Made by a program: the position numbers and the translations under genes. A DNA stretch of 64,000 nucleotides, from positions 2,494,001 to 2,558,000 of the forward strand of contig NZ_CP032125.1 of the NCBI RefSeq assembly GCF_003544895.1, given 5' to 3'. This stretch comes from Profundibacter amoris. GTDB taxonomy: Bacteria > Pseudomonadota > Alphaproteobacteria > Rhodobacterales > Rhodobacteraceae. A model generated the notes under the pieces. The model did no database searches and was not told the DNA's origin. It saw nothing but the letters and a program-made list of their open reading frames with translations. Below are positions 33,000-42,131 of this stretch, piece after piece. Every line of letters begins with the position of its first letter. Position 1 is the first letter of the stretch.

Positions 33000-34070
33000 T
33001 TATTTAGCCAGCCAAGCGTTGAAACGCTCGTTCAGCTCGGCGTCGTGGTCAACCCAGAATTCAAAGTTGTTGACCAGCGCGTTGCCAAGGTTGGCTTCGG
33101 CTGTTGGCATGTGAGGCGCCATTTCGGTTTTGCCATCCTGATACAGACCAACCAGTGCACCCGAAGATTTACGGGCAGGACCATAGGAAATGTAGCTGGC
33201 CTGATCTGCCAGACGCTTGGTGTCGGTTGCAAAGGCAATGAACTTCATCGCTTCGTCTTTGTTCGGCGCACCTTTGGGGATAACAAACAAATCGAAGTCA
33301 AGAATCTGACCGTCCCAGACAACTTCCAGCGGCTGGCTTTCGGCCACGGCAGCGTTGAAGATACGGCCGTTATAGGCGGTCGACATGACAACTTCGCCAT
33401 CAGCCAACAGTTGGGGTGGCTGCGCACCGGCTTCCCACCAGACGATATCGCCTTTGATGGTGTCCAGTTTAGCGAATGCACGATCGACACCTTCGGGTGT
33501 GTTCAATACTTCGTACACTTTGTCTGAAGGAACGCCATCAGCCATCAGTGCCATTTCCAGCGTTGCTTTTGCGGATTTTCGCAGGCCGCGCTTGCCAGGG
33601 AACTTTGTGGTGTCAAAGAAATCGGCAATCGAAGTTGGCGTGCCGTCTACGTTGTCCTTGTTATAGGCGAAAACAGTGGACCATACGATGTTTGCAACCG
33701 CACAATCCTGAATCGCACCGTCGATGAAATCTTCGGTTGCCGGTGTTCCGTCTGGGGCCGCAGGCAGGATGGCAGGGTCGATCTCTTCCAGAAGACCTTC
33801 GTCACACAGACGGATAGCGTCCGAAAATTCCACATCGGCGACATCAATGGTCACATTGCCAGCTTCGACCTGTGCTTTGATTGGTGTTGCCGGATTGTCG
33901 GCATCAACCGAGTTTACAGTGATGCCGGTCTCGGCGGTGAAAGGTTTGTGATAGGCTTCGACTTGCGATTTGGTATAAGCCCCACCCCATGACATGACTG
34001 TCACTTCTGCGGCCGTTGCCGCAAAGGCAAAGCCACTCAGGGCTGTTGTCAGGATAAGTATCTTTTTCAT
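33000..34070 (-). CDS. potD: Periplasmic polyamine-type substrate-binding protein
   Basis: A 356-residue secreted protein. The signal peptide MKKILILTTALSGFAFAATAAE is followed by VTVMSWGGAYTKSQVEAYHKPFTAETGITVN, the usual start of family-1/8 binding proteins for spermidine and putrescine. Acidic and aromatic residues likely to hold amines include VDVADVEFSDAIRL and IVWWEAGAQ. It delivers substrate to the PotB-PotC channel. The exact amine cannot be assigned. Confidence 0.87.
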   Translation of the reverse strand: MKKILILTTALSGFAFAATAAEVTVMSWGGAYTKSQVEAYHKPFTAETGITVNSVDADNPATPIKAQVEAGNVTIDVADVEFSDAIRLCDEGLLEEIDPAILPAAPDGTPATEDFIDGAIQDCAVANIVWSTVFAYNKDNVDGTPTSIADFFDTTKFPGKRGLRKSAKATLEMALMADGVPSDKVYEVLNTPEGVDRAFAKLDTIKGDIVWWEAGAQPPQLLADGEVVMSTAYNGRIFNAAVAESQPLEVVWDGQILDFDLFVIPKGAPNKDEAMKFIAFATDTKRLADQASYISYGPARKSSGALVGLYQDGKTEMAPHMPTAEANLGNALVNNFEFWVDHDAELNERFNAWLAK

Positions 34071-34144
34071 GTAGTTTTCTCCCTAGTTTTCAAGAACTGC
34101 TCTTGTTATGTGCGGGGCGTTCATCGCCCCTGTCGTTCAGATAA

Positions 34145-35260
34145 TTATTGCGGATCAAGGGCGCGCGCATCTTCGGCGTCCCATGTGATTTGTGTGGTTT
34201 CGCCAACAACCAGATGCTTGTGGCCCGCCGCGTTGGGCACCTTGACCACGAATTCGTCGTTGCCATGCACGTTCAGCCGGCAGCGGATGTGATCGCCCAG
34301 ATAGATCAGCTCCAACACCTGCGCGGTTGTCGAATTCGGTCCGGGCTCAGAAGAAACCGAGACCCGCTCCGGCCGGATCGACACCAGCGTTTTTGACCCC
34401 GGTCCGCCGCATTTGACAGCCAGCGCCTCGCAGGTCGCACCGTCTTCCAGTTTCACCGTGGCGATCTTGCCTTCGGTTTTGGAATTGTCGCCATCCAGCG
34501 CCACAACCGTACCCGGCAGTTTGTTATTCTCGCCGATGAACTGCGCCACAAAGCTGTTTTCAGGCCGTTCATACAAATCGGCCGGTGCGGCAAGCTGCTG
34601 AATGCGGCCATCGTCAAACACTGCAACGCGGTCCGACATGGTCAGTGCTTCGGATTGGTCGTGGGTCACATAAACCACAGTGATTCCAAGGCTTTCGTGC
34701 AGGTGCTTGATCTCGAACTGCATATGTTCGCGCAGCTGTTTGTCCAAAGCACCCAGCGGCTCATCCATCAGAACCACCTGCGGTTCGAATACCAGTGCAC
34801 GAGCAAGCGCGATACGCTGCTGTTGTCCACCGGACAGCTGTGCCGGACGGCGCGCGGCGAATTCGCCCATCTGCACCATGTCCAGCGCACGCTTAACTTT
34901 CCCTTCGCGCTCGCTTTTGCCCATACCGCGCACTTCCAGCGGAAACGACAGGTTTTCCCCCACCGTCATATGCGGGAACAGGGCGTAGGACTGGAACACC
35001 ATGCCAATGCCGCGTTTGTGTGGCGGAATGTCGTTGATCGAAACGCCGCCCAGCTTGATTTCACCGTGGGTTGCGGTTTCAAAACCGGCCAGCATCATCA
35101 GACAGGTCGTCTTGCCCGACCCCGACGGGCCCAGCATGGTCACAAATTCGCCCTTGGCGATCTGCAGGTTCAAATCTTTGACGACAAGCGTTTCACCGTC
35201 ATAGCTTTTCTGCACGCGGTCGAATTCGACGAACGCTGCGCCCGGGTCGGTCATGGCCAC
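34145..35260 (-). CDS. potA: ABC transporter ATP-binding protein, PotA-like
   Basis: A 371-residue ATPase. Walker A GPSGSGKTT at 44-52, Q-loop MVFQSYALFPH, signature LSGGQQQR and Walker B VVLMDEPLGALDKQ are intact, followed by the H-loop VYVTHDQSEAL. The C-terminal 130 residues form a TOBE-type regulatory domain. First gene of the minus-strand operon potA-potD-potB-potC, with 74 bases to the binding-protein gene. The start is the ATG at 35260; a second ATG lies two codons downstream. Confidence 0.9.
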   Translation of the reverse strand: MAMTDPGAAFVEFDRVQKSYDGETLVVKDLNLQIAKGEFVTMLGPSGSGKTTCLMMLAGFETATHGEIKLGGVSINDIPPHKRGIGMVFQSYALFPHMTVGENLSFPLEVRGMGKSEREGKVKRALDMVQMGEFAARRPAQLSGGQQQRIALARALVFEPQVVLMDEPLGALDKQLREHMQFEIKHLHESLGITVVYVTHDQSEALTMSDRVAVFDDGRIQQLAAPADLYERPENSFVAQFIGENNKLPGTVVALDGDNSKTEGKIATVKLEDGATCEALAVKCGGPGSKTLVSIRPERVSVSSEPGPNSTTAQVLELIYLGDHIRCRLNVHGNDEFVVKVPNAAGHKHLVVGETTQITWDAEDARALDPQ

Positions 35261-35649
35261 AAAGCGGCTCCCTATTATCTCTGTCCGGCAGGTTATCCTG
35301 CACTCTTCAGGGGATGACTAAAGCGGTTGCAGCACGTCTTTGCAACAGGGAGGCGACAATTATTCGACCGGATACGACCTTAACCGCCCGATTTGCCGGT
35401 TCTTTCATATGCATAGGTTGATTTTAGCCGAATTCACATCCCTGCGAGTGGCACGATATCCCCGCAGTATTGCCCTGTGCGAATCAAAATCGCCCCGATT
35501 TTCCAGCAGGAAAAACAGAACCACTTAACAATATTCGCATTTTATAATATGAGTATTTGAATATCTCGGGCCAGAGGCCGCTGAACGTGGCCCTGCCTTG
35601 CATCCTTTCATGGCGTATTCACACGCGCCCCCATAGCGGGAACTTATTG
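35261..35649. other. Divergent intergenic region with AT-rich promoter-like sequence
   Basis: About 390 bases between potA and the coiled-coil gene, with no convincing ORF. The most promoter-like part is 35527-35566, very AT-rich with TATAATAT, flanked by ATATTC (35531-35536) and GAATAT (35559-35564). Both genes must be transcribed outward from here. I see no terminator, riboswitch or RNA gene. Confidence 0.4.
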
Positions 35650-36096
35650 ATGTACAGACGTGTTAACAGCGGGCGCTTTATCGGACTGACCACCTTTTTG
35701 ATTGTGGTTGTTATGGCCGTGTTCACATGGGTCATGTACGGGATGGCGCAGCGGGTTTTCACCATGACCGACATCATTCAGGAATTGAATGAAAGCATCA
35801 AAACCATGGTGGGCACCCAGGTCAGTATGGCCAAGGATATGCACGATATGAGCACCAGTATGGGCACGATGAACGTCAACATCGCCAACATGAACAAAAG
35901 CATCGGTTCGATGACAACCAATGTCGAAACCATGAACCAGAGCATCGGTACGATGAACAAGACAATGGTTGGCCTGTCAGGTGCCGTCGGGAATATGGCC
36001 GGCAACATGAACCGGATGACCTATGACATCGGCAAGGCAACCTATGCATTGTCCAACCCGATGTCCTACATGTGGGGCAATGCATTCCCGTTTTAG
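35650..36096 (+). CDS. Membrane-anchored Met/Asn-rich coiled-coil protein
   Basis: A 148-residue protein from MYRRVNSGRFIGLTTFLIVVVMAVFTWVMYGM: one N-terminal membrane helix (about 10-30). Then comes a regular series of short repeats of the form (M/I)(S/T)xNV-MN-SI-TM from about residue 55 to 125 (for example GTMNVNIANMNKSIGSM and ETMNQSIGTMNKTM), predicted to be a periplasmic coiled coil. It ends in a short aromatic tail (SYMWGNAFPF) whose MWGN recalls the PWGN motifs of the secreted proteins downstream. Family and function unknown. An upstream in-frame ATG at 35557 is less likely. Confidence 0.7.
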   Translation: MYRRVNSGRFIGLTTFLIVVVMAVFTWVMYGMAQRVFTMTDIIQELNESIKTMVGTQVSMAKDMHDMSTSMGTMNVNIANMNKSIGSMTTNVETMNQSIGTMNKTMVGLSGAVGNMAGNMNRMTYDIGKATYALSNPMSYMWGNAFPF

Positions 36097-36468
36097 GGCG
36101 CGAATCACTTTCGGATACTTCTGCAAAATTCAATGCGACAATTTCGCCCTTCCCGATATATTTCTCAAAAAACCAAAGCCCGGATTCATTGAAACCACAG
36201 TTAACCTGTCAAGGGTATCAACTCTTGGGGCACTCTTGGATTATCCGCATTTTCAGTCAATAAAATAGGCGGATTCAATGGTTTTTTTCGCGCTGCGATT
36301 GCACCCCTCTGGGCTTTCTTCCGCGACAAGAAACCCTTGCTGCGCTCTATTCACATCTGAATATTTTGATATATTGCGTATTTTGCGATATATCTTTCCA
36401 TATCAGTCTGATTGCGACTGGAATTATTAGTCACCTTAAGACCAAGACAATAAAAACGGGGAGCGCCA
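36097..36468. other. Intergenic region upstream of the efflux operon
   Basis: About 370 bases without a gene. The left two thirds are unremarkable. At 36348-36394 there are two inverted repeats: TATTC-N6-GAATA and a 27-base imperfect palindrome. Both lie about 75-120 bases before the adaptor start, the expected place for operators of the operon that follows. Confidence 0.45.
36368..36394. promoter_or_regulatory. 27-base imperfect palindrome upstream of the efflux adaptor gene
   Basis: The arms GATATATTGC and GCGATATATC match at nine of ten positions, around a seven-base AT-rich centre, 75 bases upstream of the adaptor ATG. A neighbouring TATTC-N6-GAATA repeat (36348-36363) resembles the operator at 30608-30627 but with a shorter spacer. 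Confidence 0.5.
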
Positions 36469-37620
36469 ATGCAAATTTCAAACAGGGTAAAACCGTCTTT
36501 GCTTGTTTTGGCTGTGTTGTGTGCAGGTGCATTTCTAACCTCCCCGACCCCTGCCCGATCAGAAACCGACTATCAGACCGTCCCCGTTTCAACCACATCA
36601 ACCGGCGGCGAGGCCACGGTTGGCGGCACCGTTATCCCGTTCAAACAGGTCACCCTGACCGCCCAAAGCCCGGGCCGCGTGACCTTTCTTGCCGGTGCCG
36701 AAGGCCACCGCGCCAAGGCGGGCGAGGTGTTGCTACAAATCGGCGACGAAAGCATTCAGGCCCAGCGCCGCGCCGCAATGGCGCAAATCGCACAGGCCGA
36801 AGCTGCGTTGCGGAACGCACAGATGCAATATTCGCGCGAATTATATGCGCCCCGCACCAATTCGATGACCGGCATCCCTGGCATGGGCATCCCGTCAACG
36901 TTTGATCAGTTCTTCACCCGCGGCTTTTCGGATTCGCTGGGCTTCACCAACACCACCGTCGAACGACAGGCCGATCTGTATTCCCGTGGCGTTGGCATCA
37001 ATCAGGCCCAAAGCGCATTGGCCCAGGCGCAGGCCAATCTGGACGCACTGGACACCCGTGTGCGCGACACCCGTTCGGTGGCCCCGTTTGACGGCATCAT
37101 CATCAACAAAATGGTCGAGGTGGGTGACACCGTCCAGCCCGGCACACCGCTGGTCACCTACGCCTTTACCGATTACCTGCGCATAGATGCGGAAATTCCG
37201 GTGCGGCTGGCCGCCGGTCTGACCGAGGGCATGATCGTCCCTGCCCGTCTGGACGTGGGCGGCGCGACGGTGGACGCCAAAGTGGCGCAGATATTTCCGG
37301 TGGCCGACCCCAAACGCCACACCGTGCGGGTCAAGTTCGACCTGCCCTATGACACCCCCGGCGGCCCGGGCATGTATGTCGAGGTCACCGTGCCCGACGC
37401 CTCTGTCCCCACCCGCAACGGTCAGGCCATCCCGAACGAGGCCCTGATCTGGCGCGGCAGCCTGCCTTCGGTTTTCGTGCTTGAGGACGGCAAACCGTCG
37501 CTGCGGCTGGTGCGTGTCGGATACCCTTTGCCCGATGGCCGGATTTCGGTGGTGTCGGGTCTGAATGGCGGTGAACAGGTGATCCTGAACCCGCCCGCCA
37601 ATCTGATTTCAGGAGAGTAG
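36469..37620 (+). CDS. RND efflux periplasmic adaptor (HlyD/membrane-fusion type)
   Basis: A 383-residue protein. A hydrophobic start (SLLVLAVLCAGAFLTSPTPARS) is a signal or anchor. The barrel-sandwich half-motifs are VIPFKQVTLTAQSPGRVTFLAGAEGHRAKAGEVLLQIGDE (about 60-95) and TRSVAPFDGIIINKMVEVGDTVQPGTPL (about 200-230), separated by a helical hairpin of about 110 residues. A beta-barrel and membrane-proximal domain end the protein. It links the RND pump to an outer-membrane channel. An outer-membrane factor is not present here. It precedes the pump gene by 130 bases. Confidence 0.87.
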   Translation: MQISNRVKPSLLVLAVLCAGAFLTSPTPARSETDYQTVPVSTTSTGGEATVGGTVIPFKQVTLTAQSPGRVTFLAGAEGHRAKAGEVLLQIGDESIQAQRRAAMAQIAQAEAALRNAQMQYSRELYAPRTNSMTGIPGMGIPSTFDQFFTRGFSDSLGFTNTTVERQADLYSRGVGINQAQSALAQAQANLDALDTRVRDTRSVAPFDGIIINKMVEVGDTVQPGTPLVTYAFTDYLRIDAEIPVRLAAGLTEGMIVPARLDVGGATVDAKVAQIFPVADPKRHTVRVKFDLPYDTPGGPGMYVEVTVPDASVPTRNGQAIPNEALIWRGSLPSVFVLEDGKPSLRLVRVGYPLPDGRISVVSGLNGGEQVILNPPANLISGE

Positions 37621-37750
37621 CAGGCACAACAACGAATACAGGGCGGGAACCGGCGACAGATCGGCACCACCCAGATGACGACGCCCGACAAGGAGGGGTA
37701 AGACCATAGCTACGGATCAAAATATCCAACCGGAGTCCGGTGCTGATGAC

Positions 37751-40700
37751 GTGAAAAAACCCAAGCTGGGGTTGGCGGGCAGCCTTGCCGGAATGTTCAT
37801 CAATTCGCCGCTGTCACCGCTGCTGCTGTTTGCCAGCCTTGCGCTGGGCATCATGGGCCTGATCCTGACCCCGCGTCAGGAAGACCCGCAGATTTCCGTG
37901 CCGATGGTCGATATTTTCTTTTCCTACCACGGGGCGTCGGCCAATCAGGTCGCCTCGCTTGCCACGGACCCGCTGGAACGGCTGATGTCGGAAATTCAGG
38001 GGGTGGATCACGTCTACTCGGTCTCAAACAGTGATGGGGCAATGGTCACGGTGCAGTTCGATGTAGGCGAGGAATTAGGACCGTCACTGGTGAAACTGAA
38101 CGATAAAATCCAGTCAAACCTTGACCGCATCCCCCCCGGCGTGTCGCAACCGCTGATCCGCCCCAAAGGGGTGGACGATGTGCCGGTCGTCACCCTTACC
38201 CTGTGGTCGCACGAGCTGGACGAAGCCGGCCTGCGTTCGCTCGGGCTGGATGTGCTGCAACGGTTGAAGGAAATTGAAACCACCTCGCAAAGTTTCATCA
38301 CTGGTGGACGGTCCGATGCGATACGGGTTGAAATCTTCCCCGAACGGCTGGCCGGTTTCGGCATCGGGCTGGACCAGATCGCCCAGACCATTTCCTCGGC
38401 CAACTCCGAACGCTCGGTCGGGGCGGTCGAAATGGGGCAAACCACCTTTTCGCTGAAAACCGGCGCATTTCTGAAAAACGCACGCGACATTGAAAACCTG
38501 ATGATCGGCACGCAGGACGGGCAGGTGATTTACATCCGCGACGTGGCGCTGGTGACCGAAAGCACCGATGACGCCGACAACGTCGTGGCCTATTATACCG
38601 GCCCCGCTTACGGCGCGCACGAAGGACAGGACGAGGTTTCGGACCGTGCCCCGATTGGCGCCTCGGCTGTCACCATATCCGTGGCCAAGAAAAGCGGCAC
38701 CAACGGGGTGTCGGTGGCCGACGATGTGCTGGCCTATGTCGACCGCCTGAAGGGTAGCCTGATCCCGGACAATGTGCATGTCGAAGTCACCCGCAATTAC
38801 GGCGAAACCGCCAATGAAAAGGTGAACGAGCTGATCTTCAAACTGTTTGTGGTGACGGGTGCCGTGACGCTGCTGATCTGGTTGGCACTGGGTCTACGCG
38901 CCGCCACCGTGGTGCTGATCGTGATCCCCGTGGTCATTCTGCTGACGGTTTTCTGCGCATGGTTGCTGGGCTATACCATCGACAGGGTATCGCTGTTTGC
39001 GCTGATCTTCTCCATCGGGATTCTGGTCGATGACGCGATTGTGGTGGTGGAAAACATCTATCGCCGATGGCTGCTGAACGGCGAATGTTCCGATGATTGC
39101 AACGTGGACGCGGTGCGCGAGGTTGGCAATCCGACCATTCTGGCCACCTTTACCGTGATTGCCGCGCTGCTACCGATGGGGTTCGTTACCGGCATGATGG
39201 GGCCGTATATGGGGCCGATCCCCGCACTTGGGTCTGTCGCGATGCTGCTGTCGCTGTTCGCCGCTTTCATCTTTACCCCCTGGCTGGCGCAACGCATCAA
39301 ACCCTCGATGAAGAAACTGTCCAAAATGCAGGAAAGCGAACATCGCCAGTCCGAACGCCTGCACCATTTCTTTGAACACATGCTGTATCCGCTGCTGGAC
39401 AGCCCGGCCAAGGCCCGCCTGTTCCGGCTGGGCATGTGGCTGGTGTTTTTCCTCAGCCTTTCGCTGTTCTACACCCAGACCGTCACGGTCAAAATGCTGC
39501 CCAACGACAACAAGCCGGAATTCAACGTGGTGGTGAACATGCCCGAGGGCACCGCCCTGCCCGTCACCGCCAATGTCGTCACCCGCCTGTCCGACGAACT
39601 GCTGAAGATGCCCGAGGTCGTGGCCTTGCAAAGCTATACCGGCACCGCCAGCCCGTTCAATTTCAACGGCCTTGTGCGCCACACCTATCTGCGTGATTTC
39701 GCATGGCAGGCCGACATCCAGGTGCAACTGACCGCCAAGGGCGACCGCGACCGCACCTCGCACGAACTGGCGGTGGCCGCCCGCACCGCGCTGAAACCGC
39801 TGGCCGACCAGTTGGGCGCACGGATCGAAGTGGTGGAAATGCCCCCCGGCCCGCCGGTGCTGCAAACCATGGTGGCCGAAATTTACGGTCCCGATGACGC
39901 CACCCGCCGGCAGGTGGCCCGCGATGTGGAACGGCTGTTCGATCAGGCCGAAAACATCGTTGACGCCGACAGCTATCTGCAAATGCCGTTTGACAGCTGG
40001 CGCTTTGTGATCGACCGCGAAAAGGCCTCGCGGCTGGGCGTGTCGGTCGACACTATCAATCGGCAGTTGGAAATGTCGCTGGGCGGCTATCGTCTGGGCG
40101 ACGTGAAAGATGAACACGCGCTGGAGCCGCGCTTTATCTACCTGCAAATGCCGCTTGCCCTGCGTGGCGAATTCGGGCGGCTGGGGCAATTGCCCGTGCC
40201 CTCGGCCAGCGGAGCAATGATCCCGCTGACCACGCTGGGCCGGTTCGAGCAATACCGCGTGGATGATCCGGTTTATCACAAGGACCTGCGCGCGGTGGAA
40301 TATGTCACCGGCGAGGTCGCCGGCCGTCTGGGCGCGCCGATCTACGGTATCCTTGAAATGGAAAAGCTGCTGGATGATTACACCGCCCCCGATGGTGTGC
40401 GGGTCGATACCAATTATATCGGACCACCCACCACCAGCCTGCAATCGGCGCTGGAATGGACGGGGGAATGGACCGTCACCTATGTGACCTTCCGCGATAT
40501 GGGCATCGCCTTTGCTGTGGCGCTGGTTCTGATCTACATCCTTGTGGTCGGAGAATTCGGCAACTTCCGCCTGCCCGCGATCATCATGGCGCCAATCCCG
40601 CTGACCCTGATCGGCATCGTGCCCGGCCATTGGCTGTTCGGAGCACCGTTCACCGCGACCTCGATGATCGGTTTTATTGCACTGGCGGGGATTATTGTGC

Positions 40701-41563
40701 GCAACTCGATCCTGTTGGTGGATTTCTCGCGTCAGGCGGTGGCCTCCGGTATGCCCGTCAAAGACGCGGTGATCCACGCCTGCGCCACCCGCACGCGGCC
40801 AATCATTATCACCGCTCTGGCACTGATGATCGGCTCGTCCGTAATCCTGTCGGATCCAATTTTCGAGGGCATGGCAATTTCGCTGATGATGGGCGGGATG
40901 GTATCAACCTTGCTGACGCTTGTGGTGATCCCGCTGGGGTGCGTGAAATACGCCGGCGCAATGCAGGAACTGGGGCACGCGCAATCTGCCAATGGCGCCC
41001 CGATGCCCCCCGCCGAACCGGCCCCGGAACCGCTGCATGTTTCGCAAGGATCAGGCAAGGGCGTGATTGGCACGGCCAAATCGGCGCTGGCCGGATTGGG
41101 CGATGTGGTTCTGTCTGTCGGCGCAGCACTGTTCGGATTGGCGCGCGGATTGGGCCGGATGGTTATGGGAAGCCGCAAGAAACCTGTGGCAAAGCCCGCC
41201 CGGACATCTGCGGTAGTGGTTGGCACAGCTGTGCAGGAAACGGCCAAGCCCGAAGTGAAACCGGAAGTGGCCTCAAAGCCTGCCGCGAAACCGGCCAAGC
41301 CTAAAGCGAACAAACCTGCGGCAAAGCCGAAAACAGCCAAGCCGACAAGCAAACCGGCAGCGGCGCGCAAACCCAAAACTGCTGCGAAACCGGCAGCCAA
41401 ACCAAAATCGGCAAAACCGGCCCGTAAGCCAGCAACAAAACCTAAAGCAGTGAAACCCGCAGCCAGCAAACCCGCAGCCAAACCAGCCACCCGTCGCAAG
41501 GCAAAACCCTCGGGGCGGCGCGGTATTCGGCTGAAAAACCCCAACAACGATAATCAGGAATAG
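37751..41563 (+). CDS. RND efflux pump with a long Lys/Ala/Pro-rich C-terminal tail
   Basis: 1270 residues. About 1075 match a normal AcrB/HAE-type pump: twelve helices, two large periplasmic loops and a central helix pair with SIGILVDDAIVVVENIYRRW carrying the proton-relay Asp pair. After residue 1075 comes an amphipathic stretch (KSALAGLGDVVLSVGAALFGLARGLGRMV), then about 100 residues of AKPA/KPAAKP repeats ending in RRGIRLKNPNNDNQE, like a histone-H1 tail. The GTG at 37751 lacks a good ribosome site; an ATA codon 15 codons upstream has a perfect AAGGAGGGG at proper spacing and may be the real start. The substrate is unknown. Confidence 0.88.
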   Translation: MKKPKLGLAGSLAGMFINSPLSPLLLFASLALGIMGLILTPRQEDPQISVPMVDIFFSYHGASANQVASLATDPLERLMSEIQGVDHVYSVSNSDGAMVTVQFDVGEELGPSLVKLNDKIQSNLDRIPPGVSQPLIRPKGVDDVPVVTLTLWSHELDEAGLRSLGLDVLQRLKEIETTSQSFITGGRSDAIRVEIFPERLAGFGIGLDQIAQTISSANSERSVGAVEMGQTTFSLKTGAFLKNARDIENLMIGTQDGQVIYIRDVALVTESTDDADNVVAYYTGPAYGAHEGQDEVSDRAPIGASAVTISVAKKSGTNGVSVADDVLAYVDRLKGSLIPDNVHVEVTRNYGETANEKVNELIFKLFVVTGAVTLLIWLALGLRAATVVLIVIPVVILLTVFCAWLLGYTIDRVSLFALIFSIGILVDDAIVVVENIYRRWLLNGECSDDCNVDAVREVGNPTILATFTVIAALLPMGFVTGMMGPYMGPIPALGSVAMLLSLFAAFIFTPWLAQRIKPSMKKLSKMQESEHRQSERLHHFFEHMLYPLLDSPAKARLFRLGMWLVFFLSLSLFYTQTVTVKMLPNDNKPEFNVVVNMPEGTALPVTANVVTRLSDELLKMPEVVALQSYTGTASPFNFNGLVRHTYLRDFAWQADIQVQLTAKGDRDRTSHELAVAARTALKPLADQLGARIEVVEMPPGPPVLQTMVAEIYGPDDATRRQVARDVERLFDQAENIVDADSYLQMPFDSWRFVIDREKASRLGVSVDTINRQLEMSLGGYRLGDVKDEHALEPRFIYLQMPLALRGEFGRLGQLPVPSASGAMIPLTTLGRFEQYRVDDPVYHKDLRAVEYVTGEVAGRLGAPIYGILEMEKLLDDYTAPDGVRVDTNYIGPPTTSLQSALEWTGEWTVTYVTFRDMGIAFAVALVLIYILVVGEFGNFRLPAIIMAPIPLTLIGIVPGHWLFGAPFTATSMIGFIALAGIIVRNSILLVDFSRQAVASGMPVKDAVIHACATRTRPIIITALALMIGSSVILSDPIFEGMAISLMMGGMVSTLLTLVVIPLGCVKYAGAMQELGHAQSANGAPMPPAEPAPEPLHVSQGSGKGVIGTAKSALAGLGDVVLSVGAALFGLARGLGRMVMGSRKKPVAKPARTSAVVVGTAVQETAKPEVKPEVASKPAAKPAKPKANKPAAKPKTAKPTSKPAAARKPKTAAKPAAKPKSAKPARKPATKPKAVKPAASKPAAKPATRRKAKPSGRRGIRLKNPNNDNQE

Positions 41564-41573
41564 GAGGCGACTT

Positions 41574-42122
41574 ATGCGTAAATCGGCACTAACAGCGTTC
41601 GGCCTGATCATAGCGGCATCCCCGCTTGTGGCCCAATCCCCGATGGCGCCTGCGCCCATTCCCGGCCCCTACCAGATTATCATCCGCCCGCAGGCGCCAG
41701 CCCCTGCCATGCGGCCCCAACAACAACCCTATAGCCAACCGATGCCCTACTGGATGCAGGTGCAACGGCCAAATGGTGCGCAGCAGCAAACCACACAGGC
41801 CCCTGCCCCCCGACAGCCATTCATCTCCGGCTGGAACTGGTCGCAACCGCCTCAAGGGACAGCTGCGCCGCAAGGGTATGGCGCGGTGCCGACACCGGGG
41901 TATTTTCCGGGGTACGCCACCGGACAGAATGGCCAGCAACCCCGCCAACAGCGCCCTGCCCCGAATTACGGTCAACCCGCACAACCCTATCCGCGCCAGA
42001 ACTATGGCTATGCAGGGCAGCCTTGGGGACCACAAGGGTTCATGCCCTGGGGCAACGCCAACCCTTACGGCTATGGCTACCAACCCGGTTACGGCAGACC
42101 ACCACAACCGCAACGACAATAG
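41574..42122 (+). CDS. Secreted Gln/Pro/Tyr-rich low-complexity protein
   Basis: A 182-residue protein. A signal peptide (MRKSALTAFGLIIAASPLVAQ) is followed by an unstructured region rich in Pro, Gln, Ala and Tyr, and a C-terminus of PWGPQGFMPWGNANPYGYGYQPGYGRP. It starts 11 bases after the pump stop, behind AGGAGGCG. Composition and aromatic-Gly-Pro motifs suggest a self-associating or matrix protein outside the cytoplasm. The MPWGN motif recurs in the two following genes, so the three may co-assemble. No enzyme motif. Confidence 0.75.
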   Translation: MRKSALTAFGLIIAASPLVAQSPMAPAPIPGPYQIIIRPQAPAPAMRPQQQPYSQPMPYWMQVQRPNGAQQQTTQAPAPRQPFISGWNWSQPPQGTAAPQGYGAVPTPGYFPGYATGQNGQQPRQQRPAPNYGQPAQPYPRQNYGYAGQPWGPQGFMPWGNANPYGYGYQPGYGRPPQPQRQ

Positions 42123-42131
42123 AGAATACCA

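Noticed and set aside
39170-40777. 535-codon minus-strand frame inside the RND pump gene
   Set aside because: The pump has conserved motifs throughout; the antisense protein is His/Gln/Gly-rich without any family pattern.
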